Shown: positions 32,857-42,003 of the stretch, piece by piece
Position numbering within the stretch: the first letter of the stretch is position 1
How the letters are laid out: the number at the start of each line of letters is the position of its first letter
NCBI RefSeq assembly: GCF_000023065.1
Contig: NC_012691.1
Location: 1,160,501 to 1,224,500, forward strand
Origin: Tolumonas auensis DSM 9187
GTDB lineage: Bacteria; Pseudomonadota; Gammaproteobacteria; Enterobacterales; Aeromonadaceae
Length of the DNA: 64,000 nucleotides
Reading direction: 5' to 3'
Program-made: the position numbers and the translations under genes
The notes under the pieces: model-generated
Told to the model about the DNA's origin: nothing
What the model saw: the letters and a program-made list of their open reading frames with translations, nothing else
Databases searched by the model: none

Positions 32857-33622
32857 ACAGGTCGATAAGCAGGCGTTGGCCAACCGCTTTGGTAAAGCGG
32901 CGCAATCGTACGATCAATACGCATTGTTACAGAAAGAGGTTGGGCGTAATCTCTTGAGTCTTATTCCGGATGAAAATTATGGGAATGGACTCGATCTGGG
33001 ATGTGGCTCCGGCTTTTTTTTGCCTGATCTGCAACAATGGTGTAACTACTTGCTGGCGCTGGATATTTCTACCGGCATGCTGAAACAGGCCGCTTTGCGG
33101 GATAACGCACAGGGATATGTCTGTGGTGATGCAGAAGCATTACCTTTGTGCAGCGAATCTCAGGATCTGGTGTTTACCAGTCTGGCATTACAGTGGTGTC
33201 ATGACCCGGTTCAGGCATTCCGGGAAATAAAAAGAGTATTAACGTCACGAGGTTACGCGCTTTTTGCTACGCTTAGCGAAGGCAGTTTATTTGAGCTACG
33301 GGAAGCATGGACCGCTGTGGATGACCATGAACATATCAATCAGTTCATGGCCATACCGGAACTTCGTTCTGTATTACAGAATGCGGAGTTGCAATGTAAA
33401 ACCTGGCAGACTCGCCGTCATGTTATGCATTACGCCGATGTAAATGCCATTCTGCAGAGTCTGAAACAGATTGGTGCAAGTCAGGTTAACGGGGAGCGGA
33501 GTCAGGGGTTGTTGACCCGGCAGAAGCTGTTTCGTCTGCAACAGGCATATGAACGATACCGGTTACCCACGGGATTGCTCCCGGTCACCTATAACGTGTG
33601 CTACGGAGTTTTACATCGATGA
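32849..33622 (+). CDS. bioC: Malonyl-ACP O-methyltransferase BioC
   Basis: SAM-dependent methyltransferase that caps malonyl-ACP so that fatty acid synthesis can build the pimeloyl chain. It is 257 residues. ANRFGKAAQSYDQYALLQ at the N-terminus is the BioC signature, and LDLGCGSGFFLPDL is the SAM loop. The ATG at 32849 overlaps the end of bioF by 8 bases. The partner esterase BioH is not in this window. Confidence 0.95.
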   Translation: MFEQVDKQALANRFGKAAQSYDQYALLQKEVGRNLLSLIPDENYGNGLDLGCGSGFFLPDLQQWCNYLLALDISTGMLKQAALRDNAQGYVCGDAEALPLCSESQDLVFTSLALQWCHDPVQAFREIKRVLTSRGYALFATLSEGSLFELREAWTAVDDHEHINQFMAIPELRSVLQNAELQCKTWQTRRHVMHYADVNAILQSLKQIGASQVNGERSQGLLTRQKLFRLQQAYERYRLPTGLLPVTYNVCYGVLHR

Positions 33623-34302
33623 GCAAAACTTTTTTCGTTACCGGCACTGATACCGATGCAGGAAAAACCACCTGTACGCTGGCTCTGTTGCAGGCAGCTG
33701 CGGCAAAAGGATTAAAAGCGGTGGCTTACAAGCCGGTTGCTGCAGGTTGTGAAATGATAGAGAACAAACCCTGTAATCAGGATGTTCTGCTGTTACAAAA
33801 GCACAGTGCGCTACCATTACAATACGAACAGGTTGTTGCTTATTCGTTTGATGCTTTCTCGTCACCGCATATCGCCGCAGAAGAGTCGGGTGTCACGATT
33901 AAATTAGACGTGTTATCTGAAGGTTTATCCCGTCTGAAGAAAAGCACTGGTGCGGATATTATTTTTGTTGAAGGTGCTGGTGGCTGGCGTGTTCCTATCG
34001 GAAATGGTCATTTCCTTTCTGACTGGGTTAAATACGAAAATATGCCAGTGATCATGGTTGTAGGGGCGCGTTTAGGCTGTATCAATCACTCCGTATTAAC
34101 CTATGAGGCTATTCATCATGATATGCTGCCTCTGGTCGGATGGTGTATGAACCGGATCACCCCGTCGATGAATCATTATCAGCAGAATCTGGAAACACTG
34201 AAAAGTCTGTTGCCAGCGCCGTTCATGGGAGAAATCCCTTATATCAATAAACCTGATGAACAAGATCTCGGCAAATATCTGGATATTTCCACATTGTTAT
34301 AA
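33619..34302 (+). CDS. bioD: ATP-dependent dethiobiotin synthetase BioD
   Basis: Forms the ureido ring of dethiobiotin from DAPA, CO2 and ATP. From ATG 33619 it is 227 residues. FFVTGTDTDAGKTTCTLALL is the P-loop, with YKPVAAGCE and VEGAGGWRVPIG as substrate-binding segments. The start overlaps the bioC stop by 4 bases (ATGA). It ends the operon and is followed by a hairpin at 34312-34345 without a T-run. Confidence 0.97.
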   Translation: MSKTFFVTGTDTDAGKTTCTLALLQAAAAKGLKAVAYKPVAAGCEMIENKPCNQDVLLLQKHSALPLQYEQVVAYSFDAFSSPHIAAEESGVTIKLDVLSEGLSRLKKSTGADIIFVEGAGGWRVPIGNGHFLSDWVKYENMPVIMVVGARLGCINHSVLTYEAIHHDMLPLVGWCMNRITPSMNHYQQNLETLKSLLPAPFMGEIPYINKPDEQDLGKYLDISTLL

Positions 34303-34311
34303 CTCCCCTAG

Positions 34312-34345
34312 ATAACCGAGGTATTTTAATAAATACTTCGGTTAT
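34312..34345 (+). terminator. Hairpin after bioD (weak terminator or 3' stabiliser)
   Basis: ATAACCGAGGTATTT (34312-34326) pairs with AAATACTTCGGTTAT (34331-34345) with one G-T pair. No U-tract follows, so termination may be Rho-dependent or leaky. Confidence 0.5.
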
Positions 34346-34383
34346 GCCGAGTTCAACTGATTGCATTTCTTACATTTCATTTA

Positions 34384-34409
34384 CTTGAAATTCCTGCTTA
34401 CGCCCCTAT
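34384..34409 (+). promoter_or_regulatory. Sigma-32 (heat shock)-like promoter of htpX
   Basis: Perfect CTTGAAA (34384-34390), 12-base spacer and CCCCTAT (34403-34409), 50 bases before htpX. It closely matches the sigma-32 consensus. A small hairpin GTGTG/CACAC follows in the leader (34419-34434). Confidence 0.7.
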
Positions 34410-34459
34410 GATCAGGATGTGTGTCTTTGCACACTTAGAGCACGTTTAAAGGAGCTGAA

Positions 34460-35335
34460 ATGAAACGCGTGTTGCTGTTTCTTGCGACAAACCTGGCAGT
34501 CATGCTGGTCCTGTCGATTGTACTGAGTGTATTAAGTAGTTTCTTCGGAATCAGTACCCGGGGTTCAGGCGGTCTGTTGCTGATGGCCGCAGTGTTTGGT
34601 TTCGGTGGTTCTATAATTTCTCTGCTGATGTCCAAATGGATGGCTAAACGTTCATATGGGGTTCAGGTTATTGAACAACCACGCTCTGAAATAGAATACT
34701 GGCTGTTCAACACTGTACAGCGACAAGCTCAGCAGACAGGCATCGGTATGCCTGAAGTGGGTATATATGATTCACCGGACATGAACGCTTTCGCTACCGG
34801 CGCTAACCGTAATAAGGCTCTGGTTGCGGTGAGTTCTGGGCTGCTTTACAACATGAGCCGTGATGAAGCTGAAGCGGTACTGGCTCATGAAATCAGCCAC
34901 GTAGCGAATGGTGACATGGTGACACTGACCCTGATTCAGGGGGTAGTGAATACCTTTGTTATCTACATCTCTCGTGTGCTGGCAGGTATTGTTTCTAACT
35001 TTATGCGTTCAGATGACGAAGAAAGTTCAGCGACGGGTGGTATTGCTTACTTTGCGATATCCATGGTGTTTGAACTGATATTTGGCATTCTGGCATCGAC
35101 AATCGTTATGTGGTTCTCGCGTCAGCGTGAATTCCGTGCTGATGCGGGTTCGGCAAAATTGGTTGGTAAAGACAAAATGATTGCCGCACTGGAGCGTCTG
35201 GCGCGTGGTCATGATTCCCAACTGGACGGTTCTATGATGGCATTCGGTATCAATGGTAAAACTGCGATGACTGAATTATTCATGAGCCATCCGCCATTGG
35301 AAAAACGTATTCAGGCGCTGCGTGAAATGCGTTAA
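34460..35335 (+). CDS. htpX: Membrane zinc metalloprotease HtpX
   Basis: M48 protease of the inner membrane that degrades misfolded membrane proteins together with FtsH. It is 291 residues. Two N-terminal membrane segments (about 5-25 and 33-53) precede the cytoplasmic HEXXH (H143-E144-I-S-H147), and two further hydrophobic segments lie at about 157-215. [18 protein letters not shown] carries the third zinc ligand. ATG 34460 follows AAAGGAG. A heat-shock-like promoter is visible upstream. Confidence 0.96.
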   Translation: MKRVLLFLATNLAVMLVLSIVLSVLSSFFGISTRGSGGLLLMAAVFGFGGSIISLLMSKWMAKRSYGVQVIEQPRSEIEYWLFNTVQRQAQQTGIGMPEVGIYDSPDMNAFATGANRNKALVAVSSGLLYNMSRDEAEAVLAHEISHVANGDMVTLTLIQGVVNTFVIYISRVLAGIVSNFMRSDDEESSATGGIAYFAISMVFELIFGILASTIVMWFSRQREFRADAGSAKLVGKDKMIAALERLARGHDSQLDGSMMAFGINGKTAMTELFMSHPPLEKRIQALREMR

Positions 35336-35353
35336 TCCTGAACAGGATAATAA

Positions 35354-35384
35354 AAAGGCCACTGATTTTTTCAGTGGCCTTTCT
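35354..35384. terminator. Bidirectional terminator between htpX and ribB
   Basis: AAAGGCCACTGA (35354-35365) pairs with TCAGTGGCCTTT (35371-35382), with A-rich left and T-rich right flanks, between convergent genes. Confidence 0.88.
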
Positions 35385-35404
35385 GTTTCTGCTCTCTTGC
35401 AAAC

Positions 35405-36058
35405 TCAACCCGCTGCTTTGGCGTTCTCGGTCAGGTAAGCAACCAGATCTTCAATGCACAGCACTGGCATATTGTGCTTGTTGGCAAATTCAACAATTCC
35501 AGGCAGACGGGCCATCGAACCGTCTTCGTTCTGCACTTCACACAGCACGCCATAAGGTTTTAAACCTGCCAGCTTCATCAGATCGATGGTGGCTTCTGTA
35601 TGCCCCCGGCGGGTTAACACGCCGCCTGCACGGGCACGCAGCGGGAACACATGCCCCGGACGATTCAGATCAGACGCTACGGCACCATCGGCAATCGCTG
35701 TGCGAATGGTAGTGATACGGTCCTGTGCTGAAACCCCAGTAGTTACACCGCGGGCTGCCTCGATAGTCACGGTAAATCCAGTCTGATTTGCGCTGGTATT
35801 ATGTTCCACCATCATAGGCAGAGCTAATTGACGGATACGTTCTTCAGTCAGGCATAGGCAAACAATACCGGAACATTCCCGGATCATCAGTGCCATTTGT
35901 TGCGGTGTCATTTTTTCAGCAGAAAAGATGAGGTCGCCTTCATTTTCACGATCTTCATCATCGACGACTAATACGCCATTACCTTGCTGCAAAGCAGATA
36001 ATGCCTGTTCTACGCGCTGAAAAGGGTTGCCAAAAGGGGTCAGTAAAGACTGATTCAT
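35405..36058 (-). CDS. ribB: 3,4-dihydroxy-2-butanone-4-phosphate synthase RibB
   Basis: Makes the four-carbon precursor of riboflavin from ribulose 5-phosphate. It is 217 residues, as in E. coli, and is not fused to Rib[22 protein letters not shown] has the acidic metal-binding loop and [16 protein letters not shown] is the C-terminal signature. ATG 36058 follows AGGAG at 7 nt. An FMN riboswitch lies in its leader. Confidence 0.97.
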   Translation of the reverse strand: MNQSLLTPFGNPFQRVEQALSALQQGNGVLVVDDEDRENEGDLIFSAEKMTPQQMALMIRECSGIVCLCLTEERIRQLALPMMVEHNTSANQTGFTVTIEAARGVTTGVSAQDRITTIRTAIADGAVASDLNRPGHVFPLRARAGGVLTRRGHTEATIDLMKLAGLKPYGVLCEVQNEDGSMARLPGIVEFANKHNMPVLCIEDLVAYLTENAKAAG

Positions 36059-36108
36059 GGTAATACTCCTGTGTATTGATTTACCAGAATCAGGGCATGG
36101 GATAACAG

Positions 36109-36131
36109 AGCCTCCGCTATACGCGGAGGCT
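36109..36131 (-). other. 9-bp hairpin between FMN aptamer and ribB
   Basis: AGCCTCCGC (36109-36117) and GCGGAGGCT (36123-36131) form a perfect stem with loop TATAC. On the minus strand it directly follows the aptamer, but the next bases are CTGTTATCCC, not a U-run. It is either part of the expression platform or a pause site. Confidence 0.6.
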
Positions 36132-36137
36132 TGTTGT

Positions 36138-36292
36138 ATCCTCTTCCGTCCGGACTATAACCGTCGGCTCCGGAATTACACCGGATCTGCTGACATCAAT
36201 ACGTCATAAAACGCATCAACCGCTCGCGGGCTTTCAGTTGAAGACCTCTTCAGACTGTTTACCGCCGGTGGGGACTTTCACCCCGCCCTGAG
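36138..36292 (-). promoter_or_regulatory. FMN riboswitch (RFN element) of ribB
   Basis: On the minus strand the RFN core is clear: GGGGTGAAAGTCCCCACCGG, then GCCCGCGAGCGG, then ATTCCGGAGCCGACGGTTAT and AGTCCGGACGGAAGAGG. Each matches the conserved FMN aptamer segments. E. coli ribB has the same control. FMN should repress ribB. Confidence 0.95.
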
Positions 36293-36442
36293 AATATGCT
36301 CTGCTAGGTTAGTCCCAATTTTTCAAAAAACCAAGTCATAGAACAGAAACAAAGTCATTTTTCTGACTCAGCTGAAGCATAGCTGTGATAGGATTTAGAA
36401 TGTCACAACGCATTAACAAATCTGGCATTCTGGTATAAAAGA

Positions 36443-38182
36443 ATGAGCGGGGATTCGTTGAAGTATAAAAAATACCGAAATTACCTGATCGCAGTCTGTC
36501 TGTTTCTGGGGGGCATATCATCGGCTCTCGCCACCCCTGTGACCTATGATGTTCGCGGTGTAAAAGGTGAATTACTGGATAATGTCAACTATTACCTGGC
36601 AGCGCTTCCGGTAATCGATAGTCAGCGGGTTGAAGGTCGAGAAAAGAAGATCACCGAAGCAATCCGGAAATCCCTGCAGGCAGTAGGGTATTACTCTCCG
36701 ACAATTGATTTTAAGTATCCGGATGAAAAATCTCACACTCTTCAGGTGCAAATCGAGCCCGGTAAACCGGTAAAAGTTCGTCAGATCCAGATTGAGCTCT
36801 ATGATGATGCGCAAAAGGATGCTGATTTCCTCAAAATTCTCTCTTCGCTGGATTTAGAAACCGGCGCTGTTTTACATCACGGCAAATATGAAAATATCAA
36901 ACGGCGGCTGAAAACACTGGCGGCGACTCATGGCTATTTTGACGCGAAAATTGTTCGCTCAGATGTTCAGGTTTATCCGCGGGATGAAGTTGCGGATATC
37001 AATATTGTATTCAATAGTGGTCATCGTTACCGTTTTGGCGCAATTACCATTGATGGTATTCCGCAAACAAAACTGATCCAGCCGCTGCTTCGCTTCAAAC
37101 AAGGTGATGCTTTCGATACGCTTAAGCTGGCAGAACTGAGTCAGTCATTATCCCAGACGCGCTATTTTCAGGTGGTGGATGTTCATCCGCAGATCAGCCA
37201 GGCTGAGGATTACCAGATCCCGGTGATGGTGCATCTGGAAAAGAAAAAGCCGAATCAGATGGAAACGGGTTTGGGATTTTCTACCGATGAAGGCCCCCGG
37301 GTGCAATGGAACTGGGAGCGGCCATGGGTCAATGACTATGGACATCGTTTCTCTTCGCAGATAAAGGTCGCGCAAACCACGCAGACGGTGGATTTCAGTT
37401 ACCGTATCCCGAATAAAAATCCGATCGACGATTATTATCAGCTGCAGACAACCTATGAAAATGTGGCACAGGATGATACCCGCTCACAGAAAATTGAAGC
37501 TGGTCTGCATTACTGGACGACGCTGATGGGGCAATGGCAGCGCGATTATTTCTTTAAAACTGCCTATGAAAAATATGAACAGGGTGAAGACAGCGGTAAT
37601 AGTCTGCTGTTCATGCCTGGCGCATCTATTACCCGCGTACGCAGTAAAGGGGGCATCGATCCTTACTGGGGGGATCAGCAAATCCTATCTGTTATGTTTT
37701 CCGATCCTGTCTGGGCTTCTGATACCCGATTTGTAAAGGTATGGGGCCGGACCAAATGGCTGCGGACTTATGCCAGTAACCATCGTTTTATCTTCCGAGC
37801 GGAGCAGGGGGCATTACTCTGGGGAAATCTGAGCGAAATACCGGCCTCACAACGTTTCTTCACCGGGGGGGATCAGACTGTCAGAGGGTTTGCTTATGAA
37901 AGCATTTCGCCACTGGATTCTTCCGGTCAGCTTTCCGGTGCCCTGAATACCACCGTGGGCAGTCTGGAATATAATTATCAGATTGCACCGAAATGGCGTA
38001 TCGCGACGTTTGTCGATGCCGGTACAGCGACGAATGATTATCAGGAACCATGGAAAATTGGTACAGGGATCGGTGGCCGCTGGTTAACGCCGGTCGGACA
38101 GTTGCGCTTTGATCTGGCATTCGGCGTATCCGAAGAATCGGTGCCATTCCGGTTACATTTTGCGTTAGGGCCAGAACTATGA
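36443..38182 (+). CDS. tamA: Translocation and assembly module outer membrane protein TamA
   Basis: Omp85-family outer membrane protein that works with TamB in inserting autotransporters and in phospholipid transport to the outer membrane. It is 579 residues (577 in E. coli). A signal peptide ends near ALATPVTYDVRG, three POTRA domains follow (to about residue 270), and the 16-strand barrel contains the lid-lock loop motif FFTGGDQTVRGFAYES. ATG 36443 has no Shine-Dalgarno, whereas the in-frame TTG at 36458 follows GGGGA. An extended -10 (TGGTATAAA, 36431-36439) would also favour the TTG. Confidence 0.95.
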   Translation: MSGDSLKYKKYRNYLIAVCLFLGGISSALATPVTYDVRGVKGELLDNVNYYLAALPVIDSQRVEGREKKITEAIRKSLQAVGYYSPTIDFKYPDEKSHTLQVQIEPGKPVKVRQIQIELYDDAQKDADFLKILSSLDLETGAVLHHGKYENIKRRLKTLAATHGYFDAKIVRSDVQVYPRDEVADINIVFNSGHRYRFGAITIDGIPQTKLIQPLLRFKQGDAFDTLKLAELSQSLSQTRYFQVVDVHPQISQAEDYQIPVMVHLEKKKPNQMETGLGFSTDEGPRVQWNWERPWVNDYGHRFSSQIKVAQTTQTVDFSYRIPNKNPIDDYYQLQTTYENVAQDDTRSQKIEAGLHYWTTLMGQWQRDYFFKTAYEKYEQGEDSGNSLLFMPGASITRVRSKGGIDPYWGDQQILSVMFSDPVWASDTRFVKVWGRTKWLRTYASNHRFIFRAEQGALLWGNLSEIPASQRFFTGGDQTVRGFAYESISPLDSSGQLSGALNTTVGSLEYNYQIAPKWRIATFVDAGTATNDYQEPWKIGTGIGGRWLTPVGQLRFDLAFGVSEESVPFRLHFALGPEL

Positions 38183-41100
38183 GTCTCAGAAGCCGGCGCT
38201 GGGTAGCATCTGCTATGTTGCTGGTGGCTTTCCTGGCTACCATGTTCTTTTTTCTGTTGTTTTCTGCCTCCGGCAGTCAGTTAGTCTGGAATCAACTAAC
38301 CCGTTGGGTGCCTGGATTACAGGGTGAATGGGTTTCCGGTTCTCTTGCTGAAGGCTGGCAGTTACGTGATACCCGGTGGCAGAGCGAATATGTCACGGTC
38401 TCGCTGAAGCGAGTACAAACCAGATGGCAGCTTGCTTCTATGTTGTCTGGTCAGGCTGAAATCGATTTGCTGGAAGTGGATGGGTTAACCGTGAGTCGCC
38501 GGGATATGCCTGATTCTGCCGATGAGGTGGACGTTGCTCCGGAAGCGCTGCCAACAACTGATCGCTATATTCCGACCCCCGTTCCCATTGCGTTACATCA
38601 GCTGAAAGTCTCTGATTTTGTTTATGATGATCCGGTGGTACGGGTAAAAGTCGGGCATCTGGAAACTGCCGCCGACTGGCAGGAACATCAGATTGATATT
38701 AAACCGTCTCATTCTGAATCTGTAGACGTCTGGCTAAAACCGGCTGCCGCAGGCAAAAACGTAATTTCTGACAAAAAAAATGCTGCGTCACCTAAAGAAA
38801 AACCGGTGGACGCGGAATTGCCGGAAGTATTCGTACCGTTTGATATTCGTCTTTCTGAATTTAGTCTGAAACAAGGCCGTTATCATCAGCAGGCTTTTGA
38901 TACCGGGTTGATGGATATCAAGCTACAGGCCAGTTTTGATGGCACGGAACTGACAGTTCAGCAACTGCAGGTTCAGCAGGGGAAACGCAGTGCTGGGCTG
39001 TCTGGAAAGATGACATTTATTCATAACTATCTGATAGATGCAGATCTCAATGCACAATCTGTGCTTCCGGTTGTGTCCCCGGATGTATCCAGAATAGCAA
39101 CCCTTTCAGCCAAGGGCGATCTGCAGAAATTAACATTTACGGCGCTGCTGGAAGGCAAAGAAAAAGTGAAACTGCAGGGAGAACTGCAGCCTTTAACCAG
39201 TGGTTTACCCTTTGTTCTGATGGGGGACTGGCTGAAGTTACCTTTACCTCCGGCGCTGGAAGGACTTTCTGTCGGTAAAGGAAAGCTGGATCTCCGCGGC
39301 TCACTGCGCAGCTATAAACTGGTACTGGAGACAGAAGGCAACTGGCTCGATTTGCCTTCAACCCGGTTGCAGTTGGCCTTAAATGGCACATCAGACAAGC
39401 TCGATCTGCAACGATTACAACTGGGTGATGGCGTAAACAAGTTACTTGTTGCTGGTCAGCTGAACTGGCAAAAAGGTCTCCACTGGCAAGGACAAACCGA
39501 TCTGGAATTACCAGAGGTTAAACGCTGGCTGCCCGACGCAAAGGCTGCAGTTTCCGGCAGTCTGAAACAAGAGATCCATTGGCAGGACGATCGCTGGCAA
39601 GGGGATTTATCGGCGATAGATCTGAAAGGCGACTGGAATGGTTTCCCGTTAACGACACAGGGGGCTATTCAGGGGGATGAGCAGGGGAACTGGCACTTCC
39701 AGCAACTTGAGATCAAAAACGGTCCGAACTCTCTGGCTGTGAACGGTAATCTGGATAAAGAGTGGTCACTGGCAGGTAAATTACGACTTTCCAAACTATC
39801 GCTGATTAATCCGAAGTGGGACGGCAGTATCGATGGCGATTTCCGTCTGAATGGCCCGGCGAAAGCGCCTGTGTTGGCGCTGCGGCTGGCAGCTCCCCGT
39901 ATTGTTATGCCGGGGCAACTGGTGCGTAAACTTGAGCTGACGGGACATGCCACACTGAATAAAACCCTGCCGGGCCAATTACAGTTAAATGCTGAACGCT
40001 GGAATATCAATGGAACCCGCATGCAGAATGTGGTGCTTTCACTCCGTGGTAATGCACAACAACATCAGTTACTGCTGAAAAATGACGGGAAACAGCTCAA
40101 CAGTAAGCTGAACCTGAGCGGCAGCTGGCAAAACGGGAGCTGGCAAGGGCGCCTGCAGGACAGTCAGATTGGCGGTCTGGCCGGAGAGTGGCAATTGCAG
40201 TCGCCTGTCGTGTTGCAATGGAAAGCCAGTACGCTGACCTTTAAGTCGCATTGCTGGCGCTCTGCTCCGGCGCGGCTCTGTTTTGAAAATTCTTCACTCT
40301 CGGCGTTGCAGGGCTCGATTCCGTTCACTGTGGCTGATTTTGATACGCAACGTCTCAAACCCTGGTTACTCGATACGCTGAAATGGAGCTCACAACTGCA
40401 GGCCAATGGTGTTATCGGCTGGCGGAAAGGCAGCCCTGATCTGCATGTGTCAGTGCGCAGTCAGTATGGTGAGCTGATCACGGAACAGATCCATACGCCT
40501 TACCGGGATATGCAGTTAAAGCTGGAAGTGACACCTGTGAAGGCAACAGGCCGGTTTGTGCTGGATTCAGCCATGCTGGGTAATATCAACGTGGATGCAG
40601 AAGTCCGGGATCCTCTCAAACGACGGGTATTAAGTGGAACGGTGAATGTCACTAACCTGCAGTTGTATGGCATTGCGCCATTGGTGGATGTTCTGCACAG
40701 CACTAAAGGACAGGTTGATGTAAATGGCCGTCTGGCGGGAACGCTGGATGTGCCTTTATTTTATGGTCAGGTAAATCTGAAAGACGGTGAGGTCGATACA
40801 GCCACAGAGATGGTGAGCCTGCGGCAAATCAACGGCAAACTGATCATTGAGGGCGATAAGGCCGACCTGAACGCCGATATGCTGGCGGGTAAAGGAAAGG
40901 TAACGCTCACCGGTCGTTCCCGCTGGCCGGACGGTAATCTCTCCGGCGAACTGTCATTGCAGGGGCGGGCTGTTGAGCTGGCATTTGCCGGTTATGGCAA
41001 CGGCAAAGTCGATTCAGATGTGCAATTGCAGTTTGATGCAGAAAAGGTCTCGCTGGAAGGTGATGTTCTGGTGCCATGGGCCCGGGTAGATATTAAAAGT

Positions 41101-41901
41101 CTGCCGGATAATGGTGTCGAAATATCAGACGATGTACACATAGTGAGGCCATTACAGCAACAGCAAACCACTGTGCCATTCCCGTTCTTTATGGATCTGA
41201 GATTAAAACTGGGAACAGATGTTCGTTTCAGCGCCATGGGGTTGAAGACCGCGTTGGCTGGTGGGCTTCGTTTCCGTCAGAAACCGGGACAAGCGTTACT
41301 GACACAAGGGGAAATCAGACTGGTGGATGGCCGCTTTAAAGCTTATGGCCAGAATCTGGTAGTCCGTAGTGGCAAGCTGATGTTCAGTGGCGATATTGCC
41401 GAACCTTATGTCATGGCTGAGGCTATCCGGGATCCGGCCACGATGGAAGACAGCAGTGTGACAGTCGGGGTAAAAATTAATGCGCCGATCACCGCAATCA
41501 GTGCACAGGTGTTCTCCGAACCTGAACTGCCGGATACCGATAAGCTTTCCTATTTGTTACGTGGACGCAGTTCGACGGCCACGACGAACGGCTCTACCGA
41601 AGAAGCCATGGCGGCGATGATGATCGGTGTCGGGTTGGGACAGACGAATGGCATTGTTTCAGATGTCGCTTCAACATTTGGCCTGAAAGATGTGGCATTT
41701 GATACCAGCGGCAGTGGAACCGATACCCAGGTGAATTTATCGGCTTATCTGCTTAAAGATCTGCAACTGCAGTATGGCGTGGGTGTTTATAGTGCCGTCA
41801 GCGAAGTGAAGTTGCGCTATTTTCTGTTACCCCAACTGTATTTGCAGGCGGTAAGCGGTCTCTCTCAGGCCGTCGATATCTTTTATAAGTTTGAATTTTG
41901 A
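38179..41901 (+). CDS. tamB: Translocation and assembly module inner membrane protein TamB
   Basis: Very large AsmA/VPS13-like periplasm-spanning protein, 1240 residues (E. coli 1259). One N-terminal membrane anchor (about residues 9-31) is followed by a long beta-taco of repeating amphipathic strands. The C-terminal DUF490 domain is about residues 900-1240 (VSDVASTFGLKDVAFDTSGSG split, ending in aromatic FYKFEF). It overlaps tamA by 4 bases (ATGA), so both are translated from one transcript. Confidence 0.96.
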   Translation: MSLRSRRWVASAMLLVAFLATMFFFLLFSASGSQLVWNQLTRWVPGLQGEWVSGSLAEGWQLRDTRWQSEYVTVSLKRVQTRWQLASMLSGQAEIDLLEVDGLTVSRRDMPDSADEVDVAPEALPTTDRYIPTPVPIALHQLKVSDFVYDDPVVRVKVGHLETAADWQEHQIDIKPSHSESVDVWLKPAAAGKNVISDKKNAASPKEKPVDAELPEVFVPFDIRLSEFSLKQGRYHQQAFDTGLMDIKLQASFDGTELTVQQLQVQQGKRSAGLSGKMTFIHNYLIDADLNAQSVLPVVSPDVSRIATLSAKGDLQKLTFTALLEGKEKVKLQGELQPLTSGLPFVLMGDWLKLPLPPALEGLSVGKGKLDLRGSLRSYKLVLETEGNWLDLPSTRLQLALNGTSDKLDLQRLQLGDGVNKLLVAGQLNWQKGLHWQGQTDLELPEVKRWLPDAKAAVSGSLKQEIHWQDDRWQGDLSAIDLKGDWNGFPLTTQGAIQGDEQGNWHFQQLEIKNGPNSLAVNGNLDKEWSLAGKLRLSKLSLINPKWDGSIDGDFRLNGPAKAPVLALRLAAPRIVMPGQLVRKLELTGHATLNKTLPGQLQLNAERWNINGTRMQNVVLSLRGNAQQHQLLLKNDGKQLNSKLNLSGSWQNGSWQGRLQDSQIGGLAGEWQLQSPVVLQWKASTLTFKSHCWRSAPARLCFENSSLSALQGSIPFTVADFDTQRLKPWLLDTLKWSSQLQANGVIGWRKGSPDLHVSVRSQYGELITEQIHTPYRDMQLKLEVTPVKATGRFVLDSAMLGNINVDAEVRDPLKRRVLSGTVNVTNLQLYGIAPLVDVLHSTKGQVDVNGRLAGTLDVPLFYGQVNLKDGEVDTATEMVSLRQINGKLIIEGDKADLNADMLAGKGKVTLTGRSRWPDGNLSGELSLQGRAVELAFAGYGNGKVDSDVQLQFDAEKVSLEGDVLVPWARVDIKSLPDNGVEISDDVHIVRPLQQQQTTVPFPFFMDLRLKLGTDVRFSAMGLKTALAGGLRFRQKPGQALLTQGEIRLVDGRFKAYGQNLVVRSGKLMFSGDIAEPYVMAEAIRDPATMEDSSVTVGVKINAPITAISAQVFSEPELPDTDKLSYLLRGRSSTATTNGSTEEAMAAMMIGVGLGQTNGIVSDVASTFGLKDVAFDTSGSGTDTQVNLSAYLLKDLQLQYGVGVYSAVSEVKLRYFLLPQLYLQAVSGLSQAVDIFYKFEF

Positions 41902-41917
41902 GCTGCAGGAGCAGGAT

Positions 41918-41978
41918 TTGAGTCTTCTGACTGAAATGAAATATACTTGCCATCTAAATTAGATGAACCTAAATTAAA
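41918..41978 (+). promoter_or_regulatory. Promoter and operator of the persulfide reductase gene
   Basis: TTGAGT (41918-41923), 18 bases, TATACT (41942-41947). Over the predicted start lies CATCTAAATTAGATG (41951-41965), an odd-length palindrome, followed by CTAAATTAAA (41969-41978). Both 10-mers CTAAATTAGA and CTAAATTAAA recur in front of the YeeE/YedE genes at 61.0 kb. Confidence 0.6.
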
Positions 41979-42003
41979 GCAATTAATGATCAGGGGAAGC
42001 GAA

